From Stereocaulon alpinum (lineage: Eukaryota; Ascomycota; Lecanoromycetes; Lecanorales; Stereocaulaceae), in assembly GCA_018257865.1 (NCBI GenBank), contig JAEUBA010000012.1, positions 186,001-250,000 on the forward strand: a DNA stretch of 64,000 bases, read 5' to 3'. Below are positions 1-12,390 of this stretch, piece after piece. The first letter of the stretch is position 1; each line of letters begins with the position of its first letter. Below the pieces are notes generated by a model. The model did no database searches. It had not been told where the DNA came from and saw only the letters and a list, made by a program, of their open reading frames with translations. A program made the translations under genes and the position numbers.

Positions 1-483
1 AACTGTAACCGGGGATCCGGTATCAGCACCGCAGGGATCAATTTGGATTGGAGCTATGAAAGTCATACTTACCCCACAGAGAGCCATGGTAGGTTGGCAA
101 TGCTATTGAAATCGTTGATGATAGCCTATCATTCCTCAATAGCGGAACGAAGATAGCATTTGGTGTTATGCATACCGGTATGATATCAGCGACGATAGTG
201 TTGTCCAACGCATAGACGAACATGCCGGTCAAAGTACTAGAGAGAAAGAGGAACCACTAAAATTGATGGGAAAATAGTCAGCTTGCCATTGCGACAGAAC
301 AATCGCAAATGACATTACACTTACTTTGAATCCAGTCACGGTTCTCACTTGCTCTGGAGGTGTCTCCTCGCCCTTCTCAACGTCCGCAAGCACCTCGCTT
401 GGAGTGGCGGACTGGTCGCTGGAATCATTTTGTGTGGTAGTTGCCTCGTCGTCAACTCGACGAAGATCATGTTCCGGCTTCAT
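1..483 (-). CDS. MFS drug/metabolite transporter, N-terminal part (cut by window edge)
   Basis: Only the first exons of a major facilitator gene are inside the window. Exon 1 (483-325) encodes a hydrophilic cytosolic tail of 53 residues. Exon 2 (256-176) encodes the first membrane helix with the family motif LDNTIVADIIP. Exon 3 (125-73) encodes a segment ending NLPWLSVG, the start of helix 2. Introns are 324-257 (GTAAGT...TTAG), 175-126 (GTATGC...ATAG) and one starting at 72 (GTAAGT) that probably ends at the very edge. The LDxTIVA motif is known from the 14-helix drug:H+ antiporter group (DHA2), so efflux of a small molecule across the plasma membrane is likely; the substrate cannot be told. 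The neighbour is a broken dehydrogenase transcribed the other way. Confidence 0.85.
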
Positions 484-1559
484 AGTGATGGATCAATGGA
501 AACTTATTATCTACTGGCACTTCAGGTGAGATTATAATAAGAATGTTTCTGAAGTGCACTTGTTGAAGCTCCTTTAAGCCTCCAAGCCATTGTCTTTGAG
601 CTTTGACGTGCCTGAAGGAGCGTTTCGTGCGCTCCTGATTGGGTATAAGTTATTGAGCTTGGGCAGATTTCAAAGCAATCAACCGAGGACGGCAAGGATC
701 GACCGGAGATTAACTATCTCCACACCATCATTCCAGAGACAGGGTTTTGTGGATCATCGCATGCGTGGGATTTCAGTGATGTCACGGACCGGAGTATACT
801 TCTGGACCGGAGTACAGCTTGACACACCATCATAGTGCATGCTGACTCATCGCCGATATGATTTGCATGTTTCATGAAGCCGAGCCGCAACTACTTACAA
901 CTAATTCACCCCTGTTGCCGGTGCCCGTTCCCTTGCCGTCTGCCACAGAAGCTAGAACAGAGCCTAAACTAGATGCTGCTTGCCATTCGACAAGAATTAT
1001 GATAACGAAGACGACAAGGTCTCGGCTTAGGATATAGTATGCTTGGAAGGAAACTGCTTTGAAGGAATTGGCCACGATCTTGCTGAGGTACACATGCGTT
1101 TGACAGCCGAAAGCAGAGACGGAGGAAATACAGTGAAAATGTTAAGAACCTTTTCCTTCCAGGTATGTGTAATGGTGTTCGAGATGTATGATAGCTTGAC
1201 AGGTCGTTGAAGAGGAGCAAAGCGAATTGATCTCTTCCCTAGAAGACGAAACTGGGATTATCCCGCGCCCCATGATAATTCTACCTCTCTTGCAGTGGGT
1301 GAGCTGGTAGATCACATAACGAGTCATAGCACTGTTTAGAAAGCCGTGAAGGAAAATGTGATAAGTTATCACAAGACTGGGGATAGTCGAAACGCGTATG
1401 GCAAAAAGCAATTCTGTCTCTGACGTAAATCACTCAATCCCCACCCTCCTTACTGTTCCTAACTTATTATGCTCAAGCACGCTCTTTCAGAGCTCAGATT
1501 CAAAGAAGCTTCAAACCTTAGCTCACACCAGAGTATTCCTTCTGCGAACCAGATCCACC
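484..1559. other. Gene-poor spacer between divergent MFS and SDR genes
   Basis: About 1.1 kb. Short open frames occur on both strands (for example minus 1411-1142) but none resembles a known family or joins into a convincing spliced gene. It presumably carries the promoters of the two divergent genes. No repeat or RNA gene was recognised. Confidence 0.5.
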
Positions 1560-2456
1560 ATGGCATCCGTCTTTTTCATCACAGGCGTGTCCTCAGATTT
1601 CGGGACAGAGACTGCTCTCCAAGCTCTCGCTTCCGGCCAGCGAGTGATAGGCACCGTACGCAACCGTACAAGAGCTGCCTCACAAGTCTCAGCCATCGAA
1701 GACAAAGGCGGGAAAATCCTTGAACTCGACGTCACAGATGCAGCTGCGTGTTCTACAGTCTTCAAGGAGGCGGAGAGTCTCTACGGCCAGGTTGACGTCT
1801 TGGTAAACAATGCTGGATACGCGCTGTTGGGTGCCGTGGAAGATCTGGGGTAAGCAACATGAGCAGTGTGTCAAGCTCATGCTAACAACCATTACCGACT
1901 CAGAGACGAAGAAGCAGCAACCCAAATGGAAACCAACTTCTTCGGTCCTTACCGCCTGATCCGCGCAGCCCTCCCCGGCTTCCGCACCCGCAAAACCGGT
2001 ACCATAGTAAACATAAGCAGCAAAGCAGGACTCGGCGGACATCCAGCATGTGGCCTCTACGCAGCCAGCAAATTCGCTCTTGAAGGTATGTAGTCATCCT
2101 CCCCAGCTGCCCCTGGTAGGCATCCTCACTGACACGGATCCACTTTCCCCATAACAGGTCTTTCCGAGTCCCTAGCGCGGGAAGTAGCCCCCTTCAACGT
2201 AGAAGTCCTGATTGTCGACCCGGCCTTTTCCGCACAAACAGCATAACAGCCATCGTCCAAGCCAAGAAACCCCACACGGAAGACTACAAGAATGTAAAAG
2301 CCAGTGAGTATTCCTTCTTCTCATTTGAAAAGCAAGGTACTGCGGATGCCATTGGGTGATGATTGCGTGAAATGGTACGAGGAGAAGGTGAAGAGTATGG
2401 AGGGGGATTTGGAAGCGGCGAGGGAGGTGGCGGGGAGTAGAACTACGGGGTTCTAG
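1560..2456 (+). pseudogene. Short-chain dehydrogenase/reductase, frameshifted and internally shortened
   Basis: A classical SDR related to fungal oxidoreductases of about 280-300 residues. Exon 1 is 1560-1849, exon 2 is 1904-2085, and exon 3 starts at 2158. The start at 1560 lies in a good context (CACCATGGC), although the frame stays open upstream to 1398. Visible motifs are the cofactor loop TGVSSDFG, NNAG (NNAGYA) and the catalytic YAASK. Three defects are visible. (1) The second glycine of TGxxxGxG is Asp. (2) Near 2222 the frame slips by one base: the true frame runs to a premature TAA at 2244-2246, while the +1 frame continues the family sequence (GLFRTNSITAIVQA). (3) The block usually found between this part and the C-terminal LRMPLGDD segment is missing or very short. 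The C-terminal segment is still open to TAG at 2454-2456. It is either a recent pseudogene or a single-base sequence error in a diverged gene; the extra defects favour decay. Confidence 0.75.
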
Positions 2457-2918
2457 GGAACGGCTCGGGTACGGCTTACTGTAGAAGGGAAGTTAGGCGA
2501 TGGGTTAGGGTCCTGCGCTTGAGATGACACTACGTAGAAGATTGCTAGTTTCGATGATGTAATGAATGTAATTGGAAACATTTTACGATATTAGAAGATC
2601 CGTGAAACTTGAAGACATGGTCATAATTGCTGTTCGCTCATATTTATGCATATTCGCTGCGCGTAGCCAATTATTGGTACACTATAAACACAAGACACAA
2701 TGTTACTGAAGCCCCTTCGTACATGCTTGGTATTGTGTCATTCTCATTTCGCCAGATCTTTTTGTCCACCTGTCATCACATCGTATAAATGTACACGCAA
2801 GATTGACGCAAGCATGCTACGATTTTGGGTACAACGATCCAAGAAGAAAAATAGAGAGGGCCGTTTGCAGTCACACCCGTCCTGTTATGCAGCCCTTCTC
2901 CACAGATATGTCCCTATA
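2457..2918. other. Convergent 3' spacer
   Basis: The region between the ends of the SDR relic and STE11. It is AT-richer than the flanking coding DNA and presumably holds the 3' untranslated regions. An open frame on the plus strand from 2700 runs into the antisense of STE11 and has no family features. Confidence 0.5.
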
Positions 2919-5857
2919 TTATGCAATCTGCTTCAAGAACGGACTCAGCAGCAACTCGTCTGCACTTGGTCTCTTCTCATGATCGATCTCGAATGTTTTG
3001 CTCAGGAAATCTTTGCCCTCCTCACTGGCCACATCTGGTGTATTTGGCTTGGCGCTCGAGTTGCCGATCTGGAAGATGGCCTGCAGCTGACTGCAATTTG
3101 GGAAGGGGTGTGTGCCTGTGAACATCTCGACTATCAAACAGCCCAGGGACCAGATATCCGCCTTGCGGGTATAGGAGGTCTGTTTGACAACTTCGGGAGC
3201 CATCCAGAACACACTACCTTGAAGAGACGGTCGATGAATGTGGCCCCCATTCTTCTGTGGTTGCAAGAGTGCAGAAGCTTCAACGCGCTTCGAAATGCCG
3301 AAATCTGAAATTTTGATGTTGCCCTTGTTGTCAACGAGCACGTTGGCGCCCTTAATATCGCGGTGAATAATATCTCTGCCGTGAAGGTATGATAGACCAG
3401 CAAGGATTTGGCGCACGAAATTGCGAATGAGGGGTTCGTGGAGTTCGCCATAGGAATTGAGCATAGCAGCAACGGATCCGCCAGGCACGTATTCGAGGAA
3501 AATGTTGAAGTGTTCCGCATCCGAGTTGGAGCCCAGGTATTGCACAATATTCTCGTGTTGAAGGTCTCTGAGAAGGTCAATCTCACGCTTGAGCGCAGCC
3601 ACCATGCTTTCCTTCTTCTTATCGAGAATGCTGTTGCTGTTTGATGGGACCTCGACTTGCTTGACGGCCATCAATTCTCCCGTGACGGCATGGAGGGCGA
3701 GGTAAACACTGCCAAAAGAGCCTTGGCCAATAAGAGCACCTTGCATCCACTTGACATTATCCCAAGAGTCGCCCTTTAGGAATTGATTTAGATCTTCGTC
3801 AGGCTCTTCACCATCTCCAGCAAGCGCGGAGCTAATTTGATCGTTCAAGGAGCCACCTGCCTCCGTTGTGGGTCCACTGCTGCCTGACTCATCAAAGTAG
3901 CTATGTATGGCAGCATGCGAGGTGTCAGAGTCAATGCCGTTGTTTCCTGGCTGCGTGTCACTCTCGAATGATACGTAGGACTTTCTGTTTGGCTCAACAG
4001 GAGACTCTTCTTGTAACGGCTGAAGAGAGGTGGAAGCGATTGAGTCGCGGTAGGCATTTTGTGGAATAGCAAATCTCGATACTGAAAGGGGACGGGGTCC
4101 TCGAGCATTCGCAGTGCCTGTTAACCAAGCATCTGCAATATTAGGTAATGGCGGGGCATCTCTCAGACTCGAAGTATAGCTGGCACTGCTAGCAATACTG
4201 ATCCGACTGGCTGCTCGGCTGAGTCTGGCAGATCTTCGCATCGACATTCGAACGGTTTTTTCTATTGTCTCTTTCTGGTGGTCAGGGAAATATGTTGACA
4301 AGTCTTGGCTGATCAGTTCACTTGGTGGCCGGCCACCCAGTAATTCCTTGATCTTCGTTTTGGATTGTGAGTCTGAGCGGGCAGGAGCGTCTCCCCATCC
4401 TTGCGAAGCTACACTGTCGCCCCGGATCCTAGGGCGCGGGGGTGCTTGGAAGGTTGCTGGGGATAAAGGATATGAGACGTCGTTCCAGGACTCCCCCGTC
4501 AGCTTTTGGACTTTAGCTCGGCTGATAGGGTTATTCACAGCGAGTGCATTGGCATGCATCTCGTTATGTTCCTCCAGAGCGATGCTAGAAGCTTTCCGCA
4601 ACTCTTCCTCGTCTGGTTCGCCGGCGTGTCGTTTACGAAGAATCAGACGTCCACGTTCGTTCTTATCATAGGGCTCCGTACAGAGACGTAGCATTTCATT
4701 ATCACTTAGGCGATGAGTGTTATTCAAGTCCTGGCCGGACCCGTCCAGATTCCAGAAGCAGTAATTCCTAGCTTGGTTCTCGGGAAGACTAAGCTTTCTC
4801 AAAACGCACGCAAAGATATCCTCCAATGTCTTGCAGCTCTTGATGTCCAGCACCTTGGTCTGGCCACCACTATAGATGACTCGTATCACGGCGGAGCCCA
4901 CAGGAAGCTTGCCCACAGTTGAGTCCATGCTTTGGTTTTGGCCTCTTGGTGTCGCCGGCCGTAGTCCCTTTGCGGAGGGTGGCGGATTGAAATAGCCTTG
5001 AGCTTGGTCCTTACGGGAAGTCGATAACGGTGAATTCGCACCATGACGCTGGCCTTGTATTCTCTTAACACCTTCTGATTCTGCGAGTGGTGAATTTGGT
5101 CTTTGATTACCGTTGGCGGCATGAAATTCGTTCAAAGCAGAGAGGTCAACCTGTTGAGACCATCGTTTCGGATTAGGGTGAGAGCGTGTGGAGTTGATGT
5201 CTCTTGGAGATCTTGTTGAAGCTGAGGAGGGCGTGTAGGGCGTGTGAACTTGACGATTGTCCAAGGCGGCAAGAGAATCCCGATTGCGTTTCCTGTGGTT
5301 GCCGACGGCTTTGGTTCTTAGCTGCTTGATAGCAACGAAGATGCGAACGCGATCTCCAATTTTTTTGATACCCATCTCTTTGAGCACGAGCTGATCACAT
5401 TCAATAAGGTTATTGCCGGTGACATTGTTGACTGTAGATAAAATTAGTGACTGCGGTCGTAAAGATCGAGGATAGTATGATCTTGTTGGCGGAATCGAAC
5501 CCTCACCTTTGAAAAGCTGCTCATATTGGGGACAGTTGATGGCACGCAGCCATTCGCCGACGCGCTTCTCATCCCAGGACCTGTAGAGTGAAGTATGTAA
5601 GCGCACGTTTGGATTGTTATGACGTTGTGACATGCAGTATCTCAGTAGAAGAGTGCTCACCGAATCGAGTCTTGTCCATCACCAGATTCAGAGAACTCCG
5701 ACTCGGTTGGACTCATAAAGGGTGCATTGTGTGAGCTTATCCCAGCGGAAGTCTTATGGTCGCGGTAATTAAGAGCATACTGGGATACCACTGATGGTTG
5801 ATTGGGACCCATTCCCATGGACGAGCTGTATGGCGCTTTCGAAGCAAGGACTGCCAT
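2919..5857 (-). CDS. STE11: MAP kinase kinase kinase of the Ste11 family
   Basis: Three exons (5857-5661, 5580-5507, 5431-2919) give 927 residues. The order is an N-terminal SAM domain (about residues 65-135, beginning SWDEKRVGEWL and including NNVTGNNLIECDQ), a Ras-associating/ubiquitin-like domain (about 240-330), a long Ser-rich linker, and a C-terminal protein kinase. The kinase carries the glycine loop GQGSFGSVY, the lysine in MAVKQVE, the catalytic HRDIKGAN, DFG, and the APE box in MAPEVV. This is the standard Ste11/SteC layout. Family knowledge: it is activated by Ste20/Ste50 and phosphorylates the Ste7-type MAPKK in mating, filamentation and stress pathways. Intron 1 joins R|SWDEK and intron 2 joins FK|VNNVTG, both at positions that restore the conserved SAM sequence. 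No key residue is missing. Confidence 0.95.
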
Positions 5858-6282
5858 TCCTTATAGATTCCGGCCAGTATGCCCCTCTATTGTATGGTGT
5901 TGCTTGCTGATTCGACCATCTGGTTGGAATCCAAGAGGCCGGAGAACAAAGGATGCAAGGCTTGGTGAATACGATAAGTGGTAAGACAAAGACGAGAGAC
6001 GATTATGATATTAGGAGTGCGAGGCCGATAAGGATGCTGAACATGACAATGCTGTCGAAGGCGATGTAATGTACTCGGAAGTTCAGGAAGTGACTGCAAG
6101 TCGGAGATAGAGAGGATTCCTTTGTTGATGTTTCGAATACCGGGCCGGCCGTTTGAGGTGTAGGCAGACGTCCTCTGAGTGGTGGGTAAAGGAAGAGGGT
6201 TGTATTAGGAATGATCGCTGACGAGGAGAAGAGAACCGAGGAGCGGGTGGAGGGTAGGACGACGTCAGCGGGATGTGAGGGA

Positions 6283-6310
6283 GAGGAAAGAGGAAAGAGG
6301 AAAGAGGAAA
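6283..6310. repeat. Heptamer tandem repeat (GAGGAAA) x4
   Basis: Four perfect consecutive copies of GAGGAAA lie in the upstream region of STE11. The purine-rich strand is the plus strand, so the STE11 transcript strand reads TTTCCTC, a CT-rich tract of the kind often found in fungal promoters. It could be polymorphic in copy number. Confidence 0.9.
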
Positions 6311-7581
6311 GATTGCTGCTTGGACCCAGAGGTGTCCGTTGGGTGTGGTGAGGGAGAAGGTAAGTGGGTCGGTAGTTTTTTAGTCAAGTTGCGCGATCGC
6401 GAACTGATGGCTTGCCCCGTCTAGTTCTACCTTAAAGGTCGCAACGTAGTCGAGTAACTTACTTAGTAAGATCAACAGCTCCGCCCCAGTGCCCAGTGGG
6501 TGGATTGTTTTCTCTTCAAGTCCAAGACTACTCTGTTATTACTCTCTTTAGATGAGTGATTGTCAACAGGACACGCGACAGATCTGATACTAAGTTACAG
6601 TGTACTGTGTCCGTCTCGACAATCAATCCTCTAACAGCATTAATGTTGTCTCTGACCCCTGAAAGTTCAGAGGATGGCTGCTTGGGCTATTCTTCGAAGT
6701 CTTGGCACGTTTCAGCTCGCGAGGACTTGTCTCGAATGCGTCATTAGCCTGATAACTTAGCCGCTGTCTTGAGACAAAGCTTTATCAACGGCTGCCTCCG
6801 TCTAATATCAACTAAGGCACTAAGGTACGTATCTCCTTGGATCATTCTACTCTACTTTCGAGTCGAGGTGCTCAACATCATGACCATTCTTGCACAAGTG
6901 ACTGCCAGCCAAGTACGCCTGCATCTCCCGCTTGTTTTTGGTAGCTCTGCCATGGTTTAGCATCAGCTAGGTATAATCGGCGAAGGCCGAACGGGAATCT
7001 CACGCAAATCTCACCGATCAATTTCAAGTGTCTCACAACATATTCTATTCAAGGCTGACTACACGAGGCCTATCTACTTCAATTGAAATCGGCTTGCCAA
7101 TGGACGTTGCCCCATTGGTGACAGGTCACCAGCTCTGAATCAGCTTCACGGCCCACAACCAATCCTAAACGCCTGCATTACGTGTATGTCGCGTGTGTTG
7201 TAGTAGTGTAGCAGTAGCGCTAGTTTGTCTAATTTCTCAAAACGCTTTCAGAGAGACGTGCACCCTCCTACTCGTATCAAACCTTTCAATATACATCACC
7301 TCGAGTAAGAGTTGCGGTTTCATTGGCGTTGCAGGTTTCTTAGTTGGTTTTACTTCGAGGATTACAGCATTGCGCCAACGATTGGTGCACAGATGATAGC
7401 ACATGTGATCCGGGATGGTCGCCGAGTCATACCATAAGGTCTATATACCGTAAGTTTTAGCATTCAAAATACAGGTGGGGGATTGACCTGATCGACACCT
7501 TTCAATGCCATCGAAGATGAACACCATATATTCCAAGGCTTATGAAGATGAAGTCCGCTATTATGCTCAGTATTGCGTACA

Positions 7582-7704
7582 ATGTGTAGAGCCCACGGTA
7601 ACCGCCAGATAGTGTATCAATGCACCAATTGCGGCGTGGGCGTTCTTTACGAGGCAAACCCTTACGACCTTATCTGTCAAGGGTCATTTGGCCCATGCGA
7701 ATAG
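7582..7704 (+). CDS. Possible small cysteine-rich ORF (unsupported)
   Basis: An ATG-initiated frame of 40 codons with Cys at positions 2, 15, 18, 32 and 39, including a CTNC pair and a C-x6-C near the end, stopping at TAG. The spacing is loosely zinc-ribbon-like and recalls short Cys/His-rich fungal orphans. There is no signal peptide, no recognised family and no visible splice partner. It may be chance. Confidence 0.15.
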   Translation: MCRAHGNRQIVYQCTNCGVGVLYEANPYDLICQGSFGPCE

Positions 7705-9021
7705 GTCGTGTTCCACTGCACCACCCGAGGGGCGTTCACCTGGACGGCATCAGTCAACAAGCTGAGAACCAAGGCCTTAACACTTACATGCATAGTGAAG
7801 ACAGTCAAAGAAGGATATCATTTCCGAACTTTCAGGAAACCATTCAGTCAATTACGAATACAGTGAAAACGGTGTAGCTAGACGTGTACAAGCAAGGAGA
7901 CTCTGAAACACGCTGTGTGAAGCCTCGAAGATGCTGTCACGAGAATGTGCAAATAAAACATTGTGCAGGTGTTCGTCAATGTTAGGAAGATGACTTAAGA
8001 AACGAAGGAGGGAACGCCTTGCTAGCCCTGTACGAAAACGATCGGATAAGACAAATTACATGTACCCACTAGATACTGGCAATCAAAGCGAGACGCGAGA
8101 GATACATCTTGTAAATCTTAGCTCTAAGATGATGGATAGTTACAATATGCTTGTGAGCATCAATTCTTGGGGTTGAGTAGAGGTATGAAGGTTATGCTGA
8201 GTTCAGTACTTTACACACGGGTGTAAAAGCAACGCACAGAAGATCATTCAGTACATTGGGCCAACTATGGGTCGACAAGTTTGCCATATCTGGGAGGGTT
8301 GTCGAATCAGCGTCAATATGGCATTGTTCAGCTGAAGCAGGAACGACCCAATCATCTTCGGTCGCTGGATGGGGGGTGATGTTCGGATCTTCTTCAGAAT
8401 GACGAAGCTGACGTATCTATGAATTGGTTATACCGTGGTATCCAGCTTCTTCAGGTTCATTGCCCGCAGTCTGTGGAGCACTTGTTGCGCGTTCAGCTCT
8501 ACGCCCTTGAGACTTCTTTGTCGTGCCATGCAAAGATTGTCCGGATTGGGGTATGACGAGAAATAAGATGCAATCCCCAACGCCGATCACTTGTTTCAAA
8601 CATCAAAAGTTGGGGGCCGCGTACTCTCGGGAGAGGGAGAACGCGTGTTGGCTAACGTAACTATTCTCTCGAGGGCATCACTCCTTTGCCCGGTCTTCTC
8701 AAACGTTTCAGCCAACTCAGTTGGCTACTGCAGCTTTCTATAACGAGCATCTTCAGCGAAAGTAATGGGGTTTTCGATCAAAATCAAAGTGTCGAAGAAG
8801 TCTGGTAAAATAAGTGTTAAGACGAAAGAAGGACTCCAGCAATTTTTTGGTTGCGCAGAATAGTGCCGCTGACTCAGCGAAGATGGGTATGCACCAATCA
8901 AACGCTACCATTCATTTGTAGGCTGCCTTCGCAATCCAGCTAAGATTGATGGAGCTTCTGTAGTCCTAAAGGGGATGGCCTGTGTCGTCAAGCGGAGCCC
9001 AAACCCTATGCAATTGTTAAC

Positions 9022-11997
9022 ATGCAGGAGCTAGACGATACATCCTTGCCAACCTTTAAGGTTGAGAGGGTACAGCTCCAGTTTTCTATCTCGTCGGATT
9101 TTGTTGCTGCTCAGGTTGCCAACAATGTTCTGGTCCTGGCGCTATCGACTGGTCGAATCTTAAGGATAGACCTTGACAGTCCATCCGATATAGATGGTCA
9201 ATACTAGTACCATCCTGCACGTATATCAGCTAACATTCGTGATCCAGATATTGACCTTCCGAAGAAGACCTCAGAGATTGGTCTGATACGTCGCATGTTC
9301 CTTGACCCTTCAGCTTCTCACCTCATCATCACTACAACCCTTGGCGAAAACTACTACCTACATACACAATCACGGCAACCCAAGCCACTATCCCGCTTGA
9401 AGGGTGTCGGAATCGAAAGCATAGCATGGAATCCTTCAGTACCGACGGCTTCTACTCGGGAGATACTTCTGGGAGCTGCAGACGGCAATGTGTACGAGGG
9501 CTACATCGAACCTTCGAGCGAATTCTACCGCAATCAAGAGAAGTACTTGAAAGCAGTCTATAGAGTGCCCGATGGGCCAGTGGCAGGATTGTGGGTAGAC
9601 TTGATTCCGGGAAGATCGGACACAAGACGGGTGATTGTCGCTACACCCAATAAGCTCTTGCATTTCGTGGGACGGATAGGTCGACATGGGCAGGAGGGCT
9701 CAGGCTCAATATTTACCAAGCTTTTCGAGACCGAGGCACCCACGCTACACGAGGTCAATCGAGGCGTTCAGGGTTCCCCATCTGCATTAGTCGTTTCTCC
9801 GGACCCCTCTGAACCCCAGTCTACGGAGAATGAGGACGGAGAGCGTACCTATGCCTGGCTCTCCGGGCAAGGCGTGTTACATGGCAGACTGCGGACGGCC
9901 ACAGCATCGGCGAGCTTGGGCAATACCGTGTTCAACAACTCGAAGATGATTTCAAGGTCTCATATACCGGCATCAGAAAATGCCATGGGACGGAAAAGGC
10001 CAACACAAGAACCTATAGTAGGAGTTGCTCTCTCACAATGGCATGTTCTTTGCCTGGTGGAAGGCAGAATTGTAGCTTTGCAAAAGCTTGACGAACGTGT
10101 CGTCTACGATCAAGTCGTGCTTGAGCCTGGCGAGAGCGCACTTTGCCTCTTGGCTGACCAGAAAAAGAACACCTATTGGCTGTTCACGACGCAGGACATC
10201 TTTGAAATAGTGGTCACAGACGAGGATCGTGAAGTATGGAAGATCATGCTCAAATCACATCGATTTGGCCTTGCATCTCAGTATGCCAAAACCCCAGCGC
10301 AAAAGGATGCTGTGGCGATGGCCTCTGGAGACCACTTGATCAATAAAGGCCAATATCTGGAGGCCGCAAATGTCTATGGGAAGAGCAGTAGACCGTTTGA
10401 ACAAGTGGCTCTGACATTCATTGATCATGGCGAACAAGATGCGTTACGAAGATACCTTTTGACAAAGATAGGCACGTACAAAAGATCATCCATCATGCAA
10501 AGAACGATGATTGCCAGTTGGCTCGTGGAAATTTTCATGTCCAAGCTAAACTCGCTCGATGATACTATCACCACAAGAGCACAGTTGACAGAGAACACTA
10601 ATACGGCCGAGACCATGGACGAGCTTGCGATCATTCGTAAGGAATTTGAGGAATTTGTTTCTAGGTACAAGACCGATTTGGACCGACAGACTACCTACGA
10701 CATCATAAGCAGCCATGGAAGGGAGCAAGAACTGCTGTCCTATGCTACAGCCATTGATGACTACAATTACGTTCTATCATACTGGGTACAACGAGAGCGG
10801 TGGCAAGAGTCTTTGGACGTACTCAAGAAGCAGACAGATCCATCTATCTTCTACAAATACAGCAGTGTTCTCATGGTCCACACGCCGACAGAGCTCGTCG
10901 ACATTCTCATGCGCCATCCTGATCTCGATCCGCTTAAACTCATACCCGCACTCCTCAACTATAACAAGACTAATCCAAATATACCTCTTCCCCAGAATCA
11001 AGCCGTCCGCTATCTCCTCTTCTGTATCAATGCCCTACACACCACCGTCTCTGCTATCCACAACACTCTAATTTCAATCTATGCCTCCCACCCGTCACCA
11101 TCTGAAACCGCTCTCCTTTCCTACCTTTCCACCCACTCACTCTCCAATCCCCCACCTTACGACACAGACTTCGCTTTCCGCCTTTGCATACAGCACTCTC
11201 GCGTCCAGTCCGCCGTCCACATCTATACCTCCATGGGATCTTACGCATCTGCTGTGGACCTAGCACTCAGACATGATGAAATAGAGCTTGCATCTGTAGT
11301 AGCAGATCGACCCTCCTCCACCGAAACTGCCTTACGGAAGCGACTCTGGCTCGCGGTCGCCAAAAAAGTCATCTCTCAGCAAGGAACAGGAAGCATCAAA
11401 ACAGCAATTGACTTCCTCAAACGCTGCGATCTGCTGCGGATCGAGGACCTAATCCCATTCTTCCCGGACTTCGTGGTCATTGATGACTTCAAAGATGAGA
11501 TTTGTGCCGCTCTTGAGTCCTATTCACGCTCTATCGCCTCCCTGGAATCAGAGATGGATGCTTCGGCCGCTACTGCTGAAAGCATCAAAATGGACATCAA
11601 GCAGCTTGACAGACGATACGCTATTGTTGAGCCAGGGGAGAGATGCAGGGTATGCGAGCTACCTCTGCTAAGCAGACAATTCTTCGTCTTCCCAAGCTGC
11701 CAGCATGGCTTTCACAGCGATTGCCTGGGAAGAAAGGTGTTGGAGGGTAGTGGCTTAACTGTTAGAGGGCGTATAAGAGAGCTGCAGGCGCAGATAGGAA
11801 GAGGCGGGAGGAGAGAAAAGGAAGGCAGGGAGCTGGATGCATTGGTTGCTGGGCAATGGTACGTTTTGTCGATTCATCGAGAGAGACTTGCTGACAATCG
11901 CTACGCTCGAAGTATTCTTTGCGGTGATCTTGCAATCAAATCGATTGAAGAACCGTTCGTCTCTGATGCTGATGACGGCGAGGAATGGGCCATATAG
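9022..11997 (+). CDS. VPS18: Vacuolar sorting protein Vps18 (Pep3), HOPS/CORVET core subunit
   Basis: Exons 9022-9196, 9248-11858 and 11913-11997 give 956 residues. The N-terminus carries the conserved block KVERVQLQFSI...VLALSTGRILRIDL of the beta-propeller. The middle is the alpha-solenoid (clathrin-repeat-like). The C-terminus has a RING-like finger starting CRVCELPL with FPSCQHGFHSDC and, after the second intron, CILCGDLA. Family knowledge: Vps18 is a core subunit of the tethering complexes for endosome and vacuole fusion. Intron 1 (9197-9247) uses an unusual GTCAAT donor but restores the conserved DIDDIDLPKK. Intron 2 (11859-11912, 54 nt) is a multiple of three and contains no stop, so unspliced RNA stays in frame; splicing restores the RING cysteine. 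The ATG at 9022 directly follows AAC and an AG dinucleotide sits just inside it, so an additional short 5' exon cannot be excluded. Confidence 0.93.
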
Positions 11998-12390
11998 CAC
12001 TAGGATAATTGATAAGCTATCCTTGTCGGTCAACGAATCCGTTTCATCTAGACCTCTTATACGTCGGCTCGTGCTCCCACTTGTCGCTTTCCTTCGTGCT
12101 CGTTCACGGCTCGAATCAGTTATGCCACGTTCCCAGATGCAATCGGACTTGGGTCCGATGTAGTATGCCTTACACTATGCGCTGGCGCTCCTCGCGCTTC
12201 TGGAACCGGATATGCGTGGGGCTCGACTATCGCGACGCAAACGCATCTCACCATCAATACGGATAGCCACACACTTGGTTCTCTAACTTCGTAACCCTGA
12301 CTCTCTCGACACGCGCTTATTCCAGTCCTCCATGTCGCTCGTTGCAGCTTCTGCACTTCGACCTTCATTCAATGCTTCACGTCTCTCATT
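11998..12390. other. Spacer downstream of VPS18
   Basis: About 390 nt, presumably the VPS18 3' end and the promoter of the next gene. Open frames on both strands lack family features. Confidence 0.4.

Larger units (their letters stand above)
5858..9021. other. 3.2-kb gene-poor block between divergent STE11 and VPS18
   Basis: No supported protein gene. The STE11-proximal part (5858-6400) is likely its leader and promoter and contains a heptamer repeat. Further on there are only short frames; the only one with a suggestive composition is the Cys-rich ORF at 7582-7704. Base composition looks similar to the flanks, so there is no sign of an AT-rich RIP-mutated repeat. No transposon end or tRNA was recognised. 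Confidence 0.5.

Noticed and set aside
1..2456. MFS transporter plus dehydrogenase as the edge of a secondary-metabolite cluster
   Set aside because: No polyketide synthase, peptide synthetase, terpene synthase or pathway regulator is visible, the dehydrogenase is broken, and the next gene is STE11.
6283..6310. CRISPR-like or satellite array
   Set aside because: Only four short 7-nt units with no spacers; a simple promoter microsatellite.
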